From: Amborella trichopoda
Lineage: Eukaryota; Streptophyta; Magnoliopsida; Amborellales; Amborellaceae
Assembly (NCBI RefSeq): GCF_000471905.2
Contig: NW_006500031.1
Location: forward strand, 3,623,428-3,687,427
DNA length: 64,000 nucleotides
Direction: 5' to 3'
Position 1 is the first letter of the stretch, and each line of letters opens with the position of its first letter. This document shows, piece after piece, positions 12,086-23,297 of the stretch. The notes under the pieces were generated by a model, which saw nothing but the letters and a program-made list of their open reading frames with translations, had not been told where the DNA came from and did no database searches. A program made the position numbers and the translations under genes.

Positions 12086-13099
12086 GGCTTTGATTTGAGA
12101 TAAAATACGCCCGAGATAAAGACCAGGAAGGCACCTATTGAAAGCTCACAAGAAGGCACAATTTTCGGGTCACCAAAAATCCATTTTCCAACGACTCCAA
12201 AATATCATACAGTAGCCAATCGGAGACCAAATCACGTGGTTTTTTTATGCAAAATGACCATGACGACTTCCTTTTCGATTTACTAACCAAACAAGTAGTG
12301 GTTCGAGCTAGATCTAACATTTAAGAAATTCAAGCTTGCAAGTTTGGTAGGAATATTGAAACTTCAAATAACATAAGCAAAATTCCATGACACCATGTAA
12401 ATCATATCAAAACGTTCTTTTTGGGATGATATATATTTTCTTTATCGTAAATCACCCGAAACATCGCTGGATAACACGGAAGAAGCCCCCAAACCATGTG
12501 GATGGGAAGAGACCCCTTGTTTTGGTCCTATTTGACATTTTCACATTTTCTTCGGGGTATATTTGATCATTTTTGTCCAATTTAGGGATTTTACTTTTAA
12601 TTCACTTATTTCTATTTTCTAGCAATTTCCTTGAGTTTTGAGTGTACATGCTTTAAAGGGTAACTCTATATAAGCTCATACATTTTAATATGTTGAGGTT
12701 AGCAAGGTTGGCTTAGAATGAAATTAAAAAGGCTGAATTGAGCTTGACCTGAGAGAGAGAGGGTTTTCTTTTTGCTTGCTTGAAGATCCACATTCCCTAA
12801 GAGAAGAGAGAGAAAACTTTACACTTGAGAGGAATACCCCTACACCCCTACTCCTTACTCCTTACTCCTTACTTCCTACACCAATACTCCTGACTCCCTA
12901 CTCCCCACACGCATACTTCCTACTCCCTACTCTATACACCACTCCTAGACCACACCAATCTATACTCCTCTCAAGGTGCCAGTCTCCAAGCCACCAGTCT
13001 CCTCTACTTAGGCACTGACCTCTGAAGCCACTGATCTACCCACCTTGGTACTTCTCTCTCTCTTCTTCTCTTTTATCTCTATCCCTCCTCTCTTCTCCT

Positions 13100-13135
<36 letters not shown>

Positions 13136-13141
13136 TCTCTC
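12086..13141. other. Unrecognised region ending in simple CT-rich sequence
   Basis: A TATA-like 'tatataag' lies at 12667-12674, about 100 bases before a stretch reading 'tactcct' repeatedly (about 12840-12945) and a long CT tract running into the assembly gap. This could be part of an LTR or a simple repeat. No protein family is recognised. Confidence 0.4.
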
Positions 13142-13779
13142 NNNNNNNNNNNNNNNNNNNNNNNNNNNNNNNNNNNNNNNNNNNNNNNNNNNNNNNNNNN
13201 NNNNNNNNNNNNNNNNNNNNNNNNNNNNNNNNNNNNNNNNNNNNNNNNNNNNNNNNNNNNNNNNNNNNNNNNNNNNNNNNNNNNNNNNNNNNNNNNNNNN
13301 NNNNNNNNNNNNNNNNNNNNNNNNNNNNNNNNNNNNNNNNNNNNNNNNNNNNNNNNNNNNNNNNNNNNNNNNNNNNNNNNNNNNNNNNNNNNNNNNNNNN
13401 NNNNNNNNNNNNNNNNNNNNNNNNNNNNNNNNNNNNNNNNNNNNNNNNNNNNNNNNNNNNNNNNNNNNNNNNNNNNNNNNNNNNNNNNNNNNNNNNNNNN
13501 NNNNNNNNNNNNNNNNNNNNNNNNNNNNNNNNNNNNNNNNNNNNNNNNNNNNNNNNNNNNNNNNNNNNNNNNNNNNNNNNNNNNNNNNNNNNNNNNNNNN
13601 NNNNNNNNNNNNNNNNNNNNNNNNNNNNNNNNNNNNNNNNNNNNNNNNNNNNNNNNNNNNNNNNNNNNNNNNNNNNNNNNNNNNNNNNNNNNNNNNNNNN
13701 NNNNNNNNNNNNNNNNNNNNNNNNNNNNNNNNNNNNNNNNNNNNNNNNNNNNNNNNNNNNNNNNNNNNNNNNNNNNNNN
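13142..13779. other. Assembly gap (N run)
   Basis: 638 undetermined bases flanked on both sides by CT-rich simple sequence, which probably caused the gap. Open frames that cross it are meaningless. Confidence 0.99.
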
Positions 13780-14240
13780 CTTTACCCTCTCTTCCTTACC
13801 CTCTCTTCTCCTCTCTCTCTTCCTTATTCTCTCTTTCTCCCTTCTCCACCCACTCTTCTCTTTTTTCACTTCTCTTCCTTACCCATCTCTTTACCTAGCC
13901 CCCACTCTTTAAGGAAGCTTCCGCTTAGCTTAAGCTTGGGTTGGTCCCGACGGATCGACACCCTTGACAAGACACACAAAAGGAACTGAACTATTGTCTA
14001 ATTTCAAATGTAAAGATTTGAAGGATTCTTTGAGGGACATGTGTTCTCCATCTGATGGTAAGACCACCTTCCTAACCGTTCTCATGCTAACAACCGCCGC
14101 CTTTGACAGGAAAGAAAGCCCATCTGTCCACTTGAGAAATCTCTCCGTGAATCATCTTGAATTTGGAGATTCTCTAGCCGATGAGGCAGCAAGGCAGCCA
14201 GATCACTCAAATCCAACGACCCATATTCCTCATCAAGAGG
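13780..14240. other. CT-rich gap flank, then unrecognised sequence
   Basis: 13780-13900 is simple pyrimidine-rich sequence. 13900-14240 may be the 5' part of the following LINE, but no LINE protein motif is readable before about 14250. Confidence 0.45.
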
Positions 14241-14491
14241 GTGCTTTGAAAAGTCAGGCAGCAGTACTAACAGACCCAGATAGCTTGGTGTTTGGCTGGT
14301 GATTACAATCAGGTTCGAAGTGCAGATGAAAATAACAACGAAAATTGTCTTATGCCGGCTGTCACTAATTTTAATAATTTTATAATATCAAATGACCTCC
14401 TTGATCTCAATATTGTTGGAACAACATTTAGTTGGTCAAGTAATTCAGTCTTGTTCCCTCATATGCCTAGAATCGACAGAGTACTAATTAA
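14241..14491 (+). pseudogene. LINE endonuclease domain, C-terminal part
   Basis: The frame reads AWCLAGDYNQVRSADE, then NFNNFIISNDLLDLNIVG, TFSWSSN and PRIDRVLIN. This is the end of the APE-type endonuclease of plant LINEs, where GDFN, FTWSN and LDR motifs are expected. Reading is broken by the hAT insertion immediately after VLIN. The LINE resumes at 16104 with NNYGILF, so the pre-insertion site reads straight through. Confidence 0.83.
14484..14491 (+). repeat. Target-site duplication, left copy (hAT element)
   Basis: 'ctaattaa' is identical to 16104-16111. Eight bases is the target-duplication length of the hAT superfamily. Confidence 0.82.
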
Positions 14492-16103
14492 CAAGGGTTT
14501 AAAAATAGATCGGTGACCTAGATCGACCTAAAAAATCGTGTCGATTTGGTAGATCGACGCATCGGAGAATCCAACCCAAAAACATTTTAAAAAATCACTA
14601 AAAATTTTTAAAAATAGTGTTTTGTTTTTAATTTCCAAAAAATTAGAGGTAGTGCATTATTTATTTTCAGCATTTTACAAGAATATGTGAATGTTGAAAT
14701 TGTGCTCCCTTGTCTGGATGTTTGTTAACCATTCCTTCATATAACTGAAAAAAAAAGTTTATAAAAGTCAAAGATATAAATATAAAGTCCAAAATGGAGC
14801 ATACAACAATCAAAATACAAAAACATAGCTGAGTATATAACACTTACTTATTTCCTAAAATGCAGTACATGATGGCATATTAATGCATCTAAGAAAATAA
14901 AGAAAGATACTTTATAACAATTAAAAACAATCAGAATAATATTGCATAAAAAATCCGATCAACAACAGGATAATAAAACATATTGCCTTATTATCAAATT
15001 AAGTCATTAAAGGAAAACGAACATACTTCCATAAAGTTTAGATTTTATTGCATTAAAAAAATTAAGATAAAATTGAAATATACAAGTTTTTTCCTATGAA
15101 AATTGTAAATTCATGAGGTAAAATTGAAAATAATTACAAAGTTGAAAAAAATATTTATTCTCATATGAATGTATCAAAAGCCTATATTTATCAAAAACCC
15201 TATTTTATTCATCAAAATAATTAAAAAACAATTACTCAGAAACTCTATAATGTTTTAAGATGTATTTTGGCAAATTCACCCATGAATCTTTGTATAATTA
15301 AACAACGGAACCCATTGATCGTGTGAAGAACTATATTTTCTTCAAAAACTCACAAAATTTGACACAAAATTCTAAATCGAGCCAAAAATCATTGGATTGG
15401 GGGACTTTTCAAAACCCCGAGAAAAACGCACAAAAAATCGTCACAAAAATTCATATAAAAAATATGAAATGATAAATCAATATCCAAATAGATTTGTGAA
15501 ATGAAGCTATGGGCATCAAAATGCATACCTTAATTTGATTGAAATTGATGTGATTATCATTGGGGTTGCTCGAAGTTGGCTCACCATCATGCCTTTAAGA
15601 ACAAAGTTTCGAGCAAAACCAACCTTGAATCTTTGTGTAATCAACAAATCAACCCAATGATTATGTGAAGAACTTGATTTGCTTCAAAACACGCAAAATT
15701 TGACACAAAATGTTTCTAAATTGAGGCCAAAATCATCGGATTGGCAGATTTTTTATAATCCCGAAAAAATGCAAAATTTTTTTCATATATTGCTTTCAAT
15801 CATTTGATCTTTGTTTTATATCCACCGCATAGTCATTCAGTCCAATAATGCACTGAAAATCTTTGAAAAAAGCTTCAAAAGTTGTGTAAAAAACATCCAA
15901 AGAGAAACCCCTGACGCCATTATTGGCACAGTGCACAAACTCGGCAATTCACTATAGCGAATCATTGATTCAGATTGCCAAGAACCGCATTTCATAATGG
16001 ATCGTCCATATCCCGATATATTGGGGGATGCGGATTATCATTGGTGATTTCCGATTCGGATCGGACGATTTCGATTCGTATCTCTGAATTTTCAAAAACC
16101 TTG
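14492..16103. mobile_element. Non-autonomous hAT-like DNA transposon in the LINE
   Basis: 1612 bp flanked by an identical 8-bp target duplication (ctaattaa). The ends are inverted: left 'CAAGGGTTTAAAAAT', right (reverse complement) 'CAAGGTTTTTGAAAAT'. CAAGG fits the YARNG start of hAT terminal repeats. Subterminal zones are rich in 'gatcg'/'cgatc' motifs on both sides, as expected for transposase binding. There is no open frame for a transposase, so it would have depended on an autonomous relative. The inside is very AT-rich with one internal direct duplication (15279-15772). Confidence 0.8.
15279..15772 (+). repeat. Internal direct duplication inside the hAT element
   Basis: Two copies of about 152 bp, 15279-15432 and 15622-15772 (offset about 342). 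They share 'gaatctttgt', 'tgtgaagaact', 'caaaatttgacacaaaa' and 'cccgaaaaaatgca'-like blocks with many differences. The duplication is therefore old relative to the element. Confidence 0.72.
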
Positions 16104-16111
16104 CTAATTAA
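16104..16111 (+). repeat. Target-site duplication, right copy (hAT element)
   Basis: 'ctaattaa', identical to 14484-14491. It is immediately followed by the continuing LINE frame (NNYGILF). Confidence 0.82.
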
Positions 16112-18244
16112 CAACTATGGGATTCTATTTTCTCGAAAGCCATTTGAAAGGCCCTACTACACATGGCTTTCAGATCATGTCCTGACACTAAAGGAGGCGC
16201 ATATGGCCTAATCCCTTTTTGCTTTGAATTGATGTAGATCGAGGATCAATCTTTAAGAGGGAAAGCCCCATCTGTTTGGCAAAATACGATAGTTCAAGGA
16301 TGGGGAGGACATGTCATAGCAGGGAAGAATTGGCCACATCAATGCTCAAGTTGCACAAACAGAAGCTCAAATCACTAATCTTAATCAAATTGAATAGTTT
16401 AATACAGGCTTAACTGAGGTACAAAAACTTCACAGGACGGTCTAAAAAATGAAATGGAGGACCTTCTTAAATTGGAATAAATGTTTTGGTGCCAGAGGTC
16501 TAGGTCCAAATGGACTAAGAAGGAGACAACAACACAAAATATTTTCATCCTACAGCTAATTCAAGGAGAAGATCCAACAACCTCGCTGGCATTCAATTAC
16601 TAGGAATGCAACGGGATGATAGAAACGGCAAGGAGGAGGCTATTATGGCATTTTTTCAAAGAGCATTCACCTTAGAGCCTAGATTTCCTTTTTCTCTAAA
16701 GGATTGATGGTAGAAGTTCTACTGAACTTGAAGCTAACTTTACATTGGAGGAGAGTAGAGAGGTTGTTTTTCCTCTACCAAGGGATAAGGCTTTGGGACA
16801 TGATAAATTTCAAGTTGTATTCTTCTAGGAATTTTGGGACATTATAAAAGATGACTTATTAGCTTTCTTTCAACAATTTCACTCTGATGTCACGGTTAAT
16901 AAAGCTTTGAACTCAACTGTCATTGTTATAAAAACCAAGAAGAAACAATTGGAATCCCTACAAGAACTTAGGCACAAGAGTAGTAGCTAACATATAAAGA
17001 AGGTCAGCTCCTTTGTACTTGAGGACCTCAATCCACATTTATAAAGGGGGGACAGATAACAGATGGCCTACTGGTAGCACAAGAAGTGATCCACTCCATA
17101 AGATGTATGGGAAGTAAAGAAGTCTTGCGTAAATTGGACTTTGAAAAGGCTTTTGACATAGTAGAATGGGATTGTCTTGATGATAGTATGAGAGTGATGG
17201 GATTCAGAATAAGATGGAAGAGATGGATCATGGGTTGCCTTTTCGCCACCCATTTCTCTATTTTGGTGATTGGTAAAGCTTGTGGTTATTTTAAAGGCAT
17301 GAGAGGCCTCTGACAAGGTGATCTACTCTCACCATTCCTTTTCACACTAGTAGGGGAATCCTTCGATCAGTTGATGAGGAGCACTCTGAGATTGAATATG
17401 ATCGAAGGGCTCAAAATACTAGAATATGATGCCCACGCTTCTCATTTACATAATGCAGACAATACTCTGCTCCTTACCTCGGGATCAATGGCACAAATAC
17501 AAAATATTTGGTTGTTTCTAGAGTTCTATGAAGTCATCTCGATAGCTAAGATTAATCTGCTTAAAACTAAACTTTATGGAATCAACTGTTATGAGAGTGA
17601 TTTTTTAAATTGGATTGATTGGATGGGTTGCGGTGTAGACACCTTGCCATCAAAATACTTAGGGGTTCGCCTAGAAGATGGTCGATTACCGAAATCAGCT
17701 TGGGATACTATAGTGGAAAGATTTAAATACAAATTAGATGGATGGAAGAGTAGATACCAATCCTTTGGAGGAAGGACTACTTTGATCAACTCCACAACGG
17801 CCAACATCCTAGTTTATTATCTTTCGCTTTATCAGGCACCAGTTTCTGTACTCAAAAGATTGGAGGCTCTTATGAGACAATTCCTATGGAGTGGATCTAC
17901 TGAAAACAAGAAATATTGTTTAGTCAAATAGGAAAAGGTTTGCTGACCGAAGAAGGAGCGTGATTTGGGCATTTGAAGACTCCACCATCTCAATGATGCT
18001 CTGCTCACTAAGTGGTGGTAGAGAATAACACATGAGCCTTAAAATAAGTGGCAAAACTTGATCAAATGCAAGCATGGCATTGATCATAATGGATTTTATC
18101 CTAAGAAACTAATTACTGACGATCGACATCAATGATTTGCAAAGGCATAAATTTTGTTGGGAACCTATTTTCGATGTATAACAGAGTTAAAGTAAGCATT
18201 GGGAACAAGACCAGGTTTTGGTCAGCTAAATGGTTGGGCAATAT
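16104..18244 (+). pseudogene. LINE linker and reverse transcriptase region
   Basis: The linker contains TKEGDNNTKYFHPTANSRRR-like sequence (about 16500-16570). The reverse transcriptase starts at about 16740 with EESREVVFPLPRDKALGHDKF (21 residues in sequence, motif core PLPRDKALGHDKF). It continues with LDFEKAFDIVEWDCL (about 17120-17175), QGDLLSPFLF (about 17317-17350), the catalytic position read as HNADNTLLL instead of the usual FADDTLLL (about 17450-17480), PSKYLGVRL (about 17650), and FLWSGSTENKK-like sequence (about 17880). Several stop codons interrupt it and the second catalytic Asp is replaced by Asn, so it is dead. It is followed directly by the solo LTR at 18245. Confidence 0.88.
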
Positions 18245-18907
18245 TGTTGATATTTATTTTGAATTCTTGAATCTCTAATTTTAAGGGATTGGTTTCCTCT
18301 AATTTAGGTTTCCTATTTATTTAGGTAGATCCTATTATCTAGGATTTAAGTTTATGGATAAATCCTACTGGATTAGGATAGAGCTTTAGGTCCACATGGA
18401 TAGAGATAAAGTTTCTTGTTGATAAAGTTATGAAAGTTAAGAATGGTTTGACGTACTTGTTTTTGGGGCTTTATCTCCCTACATAAAGAGGCTTTTCTAG
18501 AGAGATAAAACATGTGTGAAAAAGTAGGCCATACATAGGTGTACTTTTGGGTTTGTCCTCTCTTGTAGAGAGAGAAAGTGCATAGAGAAAAGTAGAAGGA
18601 AATTTTTGAGGATTTTGCAGAGACAAAAAATTGTAGAGAAGAAGGCTTTGTAGGAGATTGAGTCTCCGGTGCTTAAGTAAGTTGCCTTGTAATTTCAGTT
18701 CTTTGATTGAGTGAAAAACATCGATCATCTTTACCCGTGGATGTAGTCACAATTGTGATGAATCATGTAAATCGTGGTGTTCTTTTTTCTGTTATTTATT
18801 TCCTGCTTTATTTTTGTTGCTTGTTATTTTGTTTTGTGTTGATTCTTTTTCTCGTACTTTATTTGCCAAAAATCAACCCGTCGGGTTTAGAGCTTCCGCG
18901 CACAACA
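18245..18907 (+). mobile_element. Solo LTR nested in the LINE
   Basis: 663 bp with inverted ends TGTTG...CAACA and a 5-bp flanking duplication (aatat / aatag, 4 of 5 equal). Inside is the 'ccgtggatgtag' ... 'gaatcatgtaaat' block common in plant copia LTRs. There is no internal region or second LTR, so the element was probably lost by LTR-LTR recombination. The LINE resumes right after it with RPLKLQFPNIYR. The strand follows the orientation of the copia-like block. Confidence 0.78.
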
Positions 18908-19545
18908 AATAGACCATTAAAACTCCAATTTCCTAATATATATAGACAAATCACTTTTAAAGGATCTTATATTTCTGTTTGGTGACTGGTTCATTGAATA
19001 GTTTGATTTGGAACATAGAGCTTAACATTAAGCTTTATGTTCCAAATCAAACTATTCAATGAGCCAGTCAACAAACAGAAATATAAGATTCTTTAGAAGT
19101 TATTTGGAACATAGAGCTTAACATTAAGAGAATAGACCACCTTCAGTCCAGGCTATGTTAACACTAACGTACGAGGACAATTTTAGGAAATGGGGGGAAA
19201 TTCTATGGAAAGCTTCTGTTGCTGCTACCCTTTGGCACATATGGGGGGAAAGAAACTCTGGGATCTTTCGAGGAGTTAAGATTACATTCCAAACCATGTT
19301 CCAAAAAATAATGTCCTCTGTTATCTTTTGGGCCTCCCATCATAAACTATTTGTGGGTATCTTTACCTCTTCCTTTATGCGAGAAGAGGAAAATCTCCTT
19401 AACCTCAGTCATCACAGGAGTCAAAGTACCCCTTGATGGACTCCTCCTTCAGAGAATCAAATAAAGCTCAACTTCGATGGAACCTCTTTGGAAAACCTTG
19501 ATCTAATAGGTGTAGGGGATGTATAGAAATCATAAAGGTTAAGTC
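18908..19545 (+). pseudogene. LINE zinc-binding RT-associated region and RNase H start
   Basis: After the solo LTR the frame reads RPLKLQFPNIYR, typical of the zf-RVT region of plant LINEs. A rearranged inverted repeat follows (18955-19128). The protein then continues with LWKASVAATLWHIWGERNSGIF (core motif LWHIWGERNSGIF, about 19203-19265), VIFWASHH and, near 19440, WTPPSENQIKLNFDGTSLE, the start of the RNase H domain with its first catalytic Asp (FDG). The gypsy element interrupts the domain at 19546. Confidence 0.82.
18955..19128. repeat. 70-bp-arm inverted duplication with 27-bp direct repeats
   Basis: Arms 18955-19024 and 19029-19098 are nearly complementary, with a 4-base loop (19025-19028). 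A 27-base segment at 19006-19032 recurs without change at 19102-19128. The inverted arm is therefore bracketed by a direct repeat. It sits where the LINE should encode more of its zinc-binding region. Confidence 0.88.
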
Positions 19546-20862
19546 TGTTTGAAGACATTTTTTAGCTCCGTGGTCCCCGATGCGGAATAAAAAGAGGAAG
19601 CAGATCAATAAAGCCTTGACATACAGTAGGATTCTCGATAGACTTAGAATTGCCGCAAAATAGGTAAAAATCTTCCTAACCACTTCAAAAGGCCACTTGC
19701 TAAGTTTCATTGCGATCCGACATGTCTAAGACAGTGCAGACAAAGAAACAACTTCAAAAAAATCAACCTCTATCACCCTAAAACGGACTCTGTAACTGGA
19801 ACTATATTTTCGATGCATCGAAAAGTTGTGGGACCACCGCCATTGGATCCGGTACTATCGAAAACCCATATGAGTCAAGTTTCGGCTTAATCGGGCACTC
19901 TAGGATAAAGTTATGAGTAAAATACAAAAAAAGGGTAGGCTGCACACTATTCCAGTGCGCCTCTCTACACCAAATCACCATTAAAGGTGGTTGTTTTTAC
20001 AGTCTCGGGCAGTGACTTTCGGGGGCCATATCTCATTTGTCCCAAGTTCGTTCTCGCTCAAATTTTGTGAGCGTGTTCATCTCATCAAGACGAGCGTTTT
20101 GATATGTGGCGCGCCCCATGAAGACGTCCGAACAAGGAGAAAAGCTAGAGAGACATTGCTGATCCGTGAAGAAAGTTGCAGGAAAATCAACAGCGATACA
20201 CCTAACTCAAGCGGCCAAATCACGGTGCTCGCGCATCGGATTGACATGAGACCAGTTCCATCGCGTGCGTAAGGTCTAGGGCTACCATTCATTCGAACTT
20301 CGTATATGATGAACGGTCGGATTTCATACATGAAGCCAATAAAGTGATTATAAATTTTAACGCCGAAATTCCAAATTCCTGTCAAAACTACATTGTAGCG
20401 AAATCTTCGTCCGGGCACGAAATCGAGTTGCGTTTGTTGCCACGCTATTGTGACGACATGCTTAATGTGATTTGGCAATGAAATCATGGAAAAACATCAA
20501 GAAACGAGCACACTATCAATCTGAAGCTTTCAAAATTCATCCAAATTTCAAGTCGCATGATCGTGGCTTAGAAACATGGTCCATGGCTTGAAGTTGGTAT
20601 CGTATTAATCACCATGCCGAGCCCTATAAGAAACAAATCATCTTTCGATCAAATGGGCACCAGAGCAACCTCGGATCATCCATGGAAGATCCTGTACATT
20701 CTAGGGCAGCAGCAGGGACTGTTTTAGAATTCTATGTATTGGCAGGCAGGGGCAAACCAATCATTTTGCACCTATTTTTAGAATTTATTTTAATTCAATG
20801 AAATTGTAATTATCATCAATTGATATAGTTTTTGGGCATCCACCCATGTTTGAGCGTAATTC

Positions 20863-20870
20863 TATAAATA
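20863..20870 (+). promoter_or_regulatory. LTR promoter TATA box (Tat element)
   Basis: TATAAATA, 59 bases before an AATAAA signal. The 3' LTR has the related 'ttgataaata' at the same place (about 37397). Confidence 0.62.
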
Positions 20871-20928
20871 CATGCTAAACCTAATTGTAAAAGGTTGGCC
20901 TAATTCCCCCTCAGACTTTCAATTGATC

Positions 20929-20934
20929 AATAAA
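20929..20934 (+). promoter_or_regulatory. Poly(A) signal AATAAA in the Tat 5' LTR
   Basis: 'caataaag', conserved in the 3' LTR at 37464-37469. Its position just after the TATA box puts everything from here to 23277 in U5, that is, in the 5' leader of the genomic RNA. Confidence 0.6.
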
Positions 20935-21349
20935 GTTTGTGTTTATTCTTTGAGTTCGTGGGTGCATCTTAGAGAGAGAGAGGAGAGAGAAGAAAAGGGT
21001 TTGTACCCTTTGGTAATGTAATTTTCTCTCTCCTCCTCTCGTCTATGTCTCTTTCTCTCTCCTCCTCTCGTCTCTATCTTCCCCTCTCCTCTTTTTTCTT
21101 TCTCTTACTTCCTCTCTCTTTCTCAGCTTTTCTCTCTTCTTCTCATGGCTGTGGCAAAGCCGTGCATATCATATTCTTCCTTTTCTTTCTCTAAGTCACA
21201 CGGCGATGGTAGCATTGTGTGTGTCCCACTCTCTCTTTTTCTTCGTCTTCTTCTTCTCTATGTTTCTCTCTGTCTCTCACTGTCTAAACATGCACGACGA
21301 TGGCAATGTCGTGCACGAATCTCTCTTTCAATTTTCTTCGCTCTCTTCT

Positions 21350-21640
21350 CTATCTCACACACACGATGATGGCAACACCATGTGAGTTTTCTTCTCTCTT
21401 CTTCTCTATCTCACACACATGGTGATGGCAACGCCGTGTGAGTTTTTTTCACTCTCTTCTTCTCTATCTCACACACACGGTGATGGAAACGCCGTGTGAG
21501 TTTTCTTGTCTCTCTTCTTCTCTATCTCACACACACGGCGATGGCAACGCCATGTGAGTTTTCTTCTCTCTCTTCTTCTCTATCTCACACACATGGTGAT
21601 GGCAACGCCGTTTGAGTTTTCTTCACTCTCTTATTCTTCC
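21350..21640 (+). repeat. Hairpin minisatellite in 5' LTR U5 (5 core copies)
   Basis: The unit is about 58-59 bp: a short inverted repeat of the type CACACGGCG-loop-CGCCGTGTG followed by a 'gttttcttctctctcttctt'-like pyrimidine tract. Core copies lie near 21356, 21412, 21470, 21529 and 21588. The 3' LTR has nine (37905-38410). Confidence 0.88.
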
Positions 21641-23280
21641 TTCTCTTCTCCTTCTTTCTTTATTCTCTCTTTGCTCTAACTTTCTTTCGGTCTCTCTTTG
21701 TTTAAACACGCACGGTGATGGCAATGCCATGCACGAATCTCTTTCTCTACTTTTTTCTCTCTTCTCTATCTTTTGCTCTGTCTCTCTGTGTCTGAATATG
21801 CACGGCAATGGAAATGCCGTGCTCAAATCTTTCTTTCTATTTTCTACTCTTTATGACACACATGATGGTGGTAACGCCGTGCGTGTTTCTTACTCTTCTC
21901 TTTCCTTATTCCTCTTCTCTCTTTCCTAATCTCTTTCCTTCTTTCTCCTCCTGCCCTTTCCCAATTTCACTTCTCACTTTCCTTTGTCATCTCTTCTTTC
22001 CTTTCTTCTCTCTCAACTTTCCTTTCCTCTTCCTCTTTCCTAAAATCCTCTTTCCTCTTCCCTGTCTTTCTTACCTTCACTCTGATTTCTTTTCTCTCTC
22101 CTCTCCAGTCGTGCACGGCGATGCTTATCGCCGGGTATGACGTTCTCAGCTTTCCTTTATCTTTTGGAAATATGCACAGTGAGCTGGGCCCTAACCCGAG
22201 TGGCAGGCCGGGCCTCTGTCCAAATTTCCCCTTTCCCATATGGTGTACGGCGATGCTCATCACTGCACACGACACTCCTTTCTCATTCATGTCTTCTCTT
22301 CTATCATGGATGGCGGAAGTCCATTGCCGTCCATGCTTCTCTCTTCTTTTCTCTCTTCTTTCTCTCTCTCCTCTTCTCCCTCTCCTTTCTCTTTCTTCTC
22401 TTCTTTCTCCTTTCCCTCTCTTCTCTTCTCTTTCCTTTTTCTCTTCTAAATCTCCTCTTGCCTTTCCTCTCTTTTCCTTCTCTTCTCTCCTATTTCTCTC
22501 TTCTTCTCTCTCTCTCTACTTTTCTTATCCCTTATCTCCCTCTTTCTTCTTCTTCCTCTCTCATTTGACCAACGACAAGTCTAGTATTGTCACGGTAGTC
22601 TCATCGTTGAGCAGTATTGCTGGCATGCTGGTCTTTTTACTGTGCCCATCTTACTGTCATGTCAAACTTGTCATTGTTCTAGGCTGGTTGGTGTTGGTGT
22701 TGGTGTTCTTTCATCGAGTAGTACTGCCGCCGTGCCGGTCTTGTTACCGTGCCCGTCTCGTTACCGTGCCCGTCTTGCTACCATGTCAGGTCAATCATCA
22801 TGCCAATCTAGCCACTGTGCTAGGCTAGTCACCAGGTCAAATGTCTCTTTCTTTTCTTCTTCTTCTCTCTTCTTCCTTCTCCCAACCCTCATCTCATCAT
22901 TTCTTCTCTTTTCTCCTTTGAATGTGCACGCTATGTGTCATTCACCCAAAGACAGGGTCCTTCAGCCCACTTGCCTTATAAAATTAACCATGTGTGTGTG
23001 ATTGCAGAAACAGGAGACTACAAGTGAAGGGAGGCCATTTCGATCTAGTTGTAGGACTGGAGGGCTTTATTTGTGTACTAAGGGGGCACTCATGAGAGCC
23101 AACCCGAGTAAGTCCCGAACCCACCTTAAATTCCTTTCTCATCAGTTGGTATACCTGCCCTTGCTTCTGAGCGAGGTTCTCAAGAGAGCGATCTCAAAGT
23201 CCTAAGTTCCCTCGAAATCCGAGATGCATGCCACCAGATCATCCAGATCCGGAGGGTGAGATCGAGGCACCTAACCAGCT

Positions 23281-23297
23281 TGGTGACTCCACTGGGG
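23281..23297 (+). other. Primer-binding site of the Tat element
   Basis: 'TGGTGACTCCACTGGGG' lies three bases after the LTR. This is the form found next to LTRs of Tat and Athila relatives ('TTGGCGACTC..CTGGGGA' type). I did not assign the tRNA. Confidence 0.7.

Larger units (their letters stand above)
19546..23277 (+). repeat. 5' LTR of the Tat element
   Basis: It begins TGTTTGAAGACATTTTTTAG and ends cacctaacca just before the primer-binding site. It aligns with 36197-40100 throughout. Layout: U3 (19546 to about 20895) with TATA box, a poly(A) signal at 20929, then a very long U5 of about 2.3 kb. The U5 is mostly pyrimidine-rich and studded with short hairpins (see 21350-21640). Seven further, more diverged hairpin words occur outside the regular core, for example near 21195, 21290, 21706, 21797, 21855, 22112 and 22245. 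Confidence 0.9.

Noticed and set aside
13036-13989. 277- and 314-codon open frames across the gap
   Set aside because: Most of their length is undetermined bases, and the rest is CT/GA simple sequence.
21612-22828. Long Ser/Leu/Phe-rich open frames in the Tat 5' LTR (up to 235 codons)
   Set aside because: They are produced by pyrimidine-rich repeats, are open in several overlapping frames, and have no domain. They lie wholly inside an LTR.
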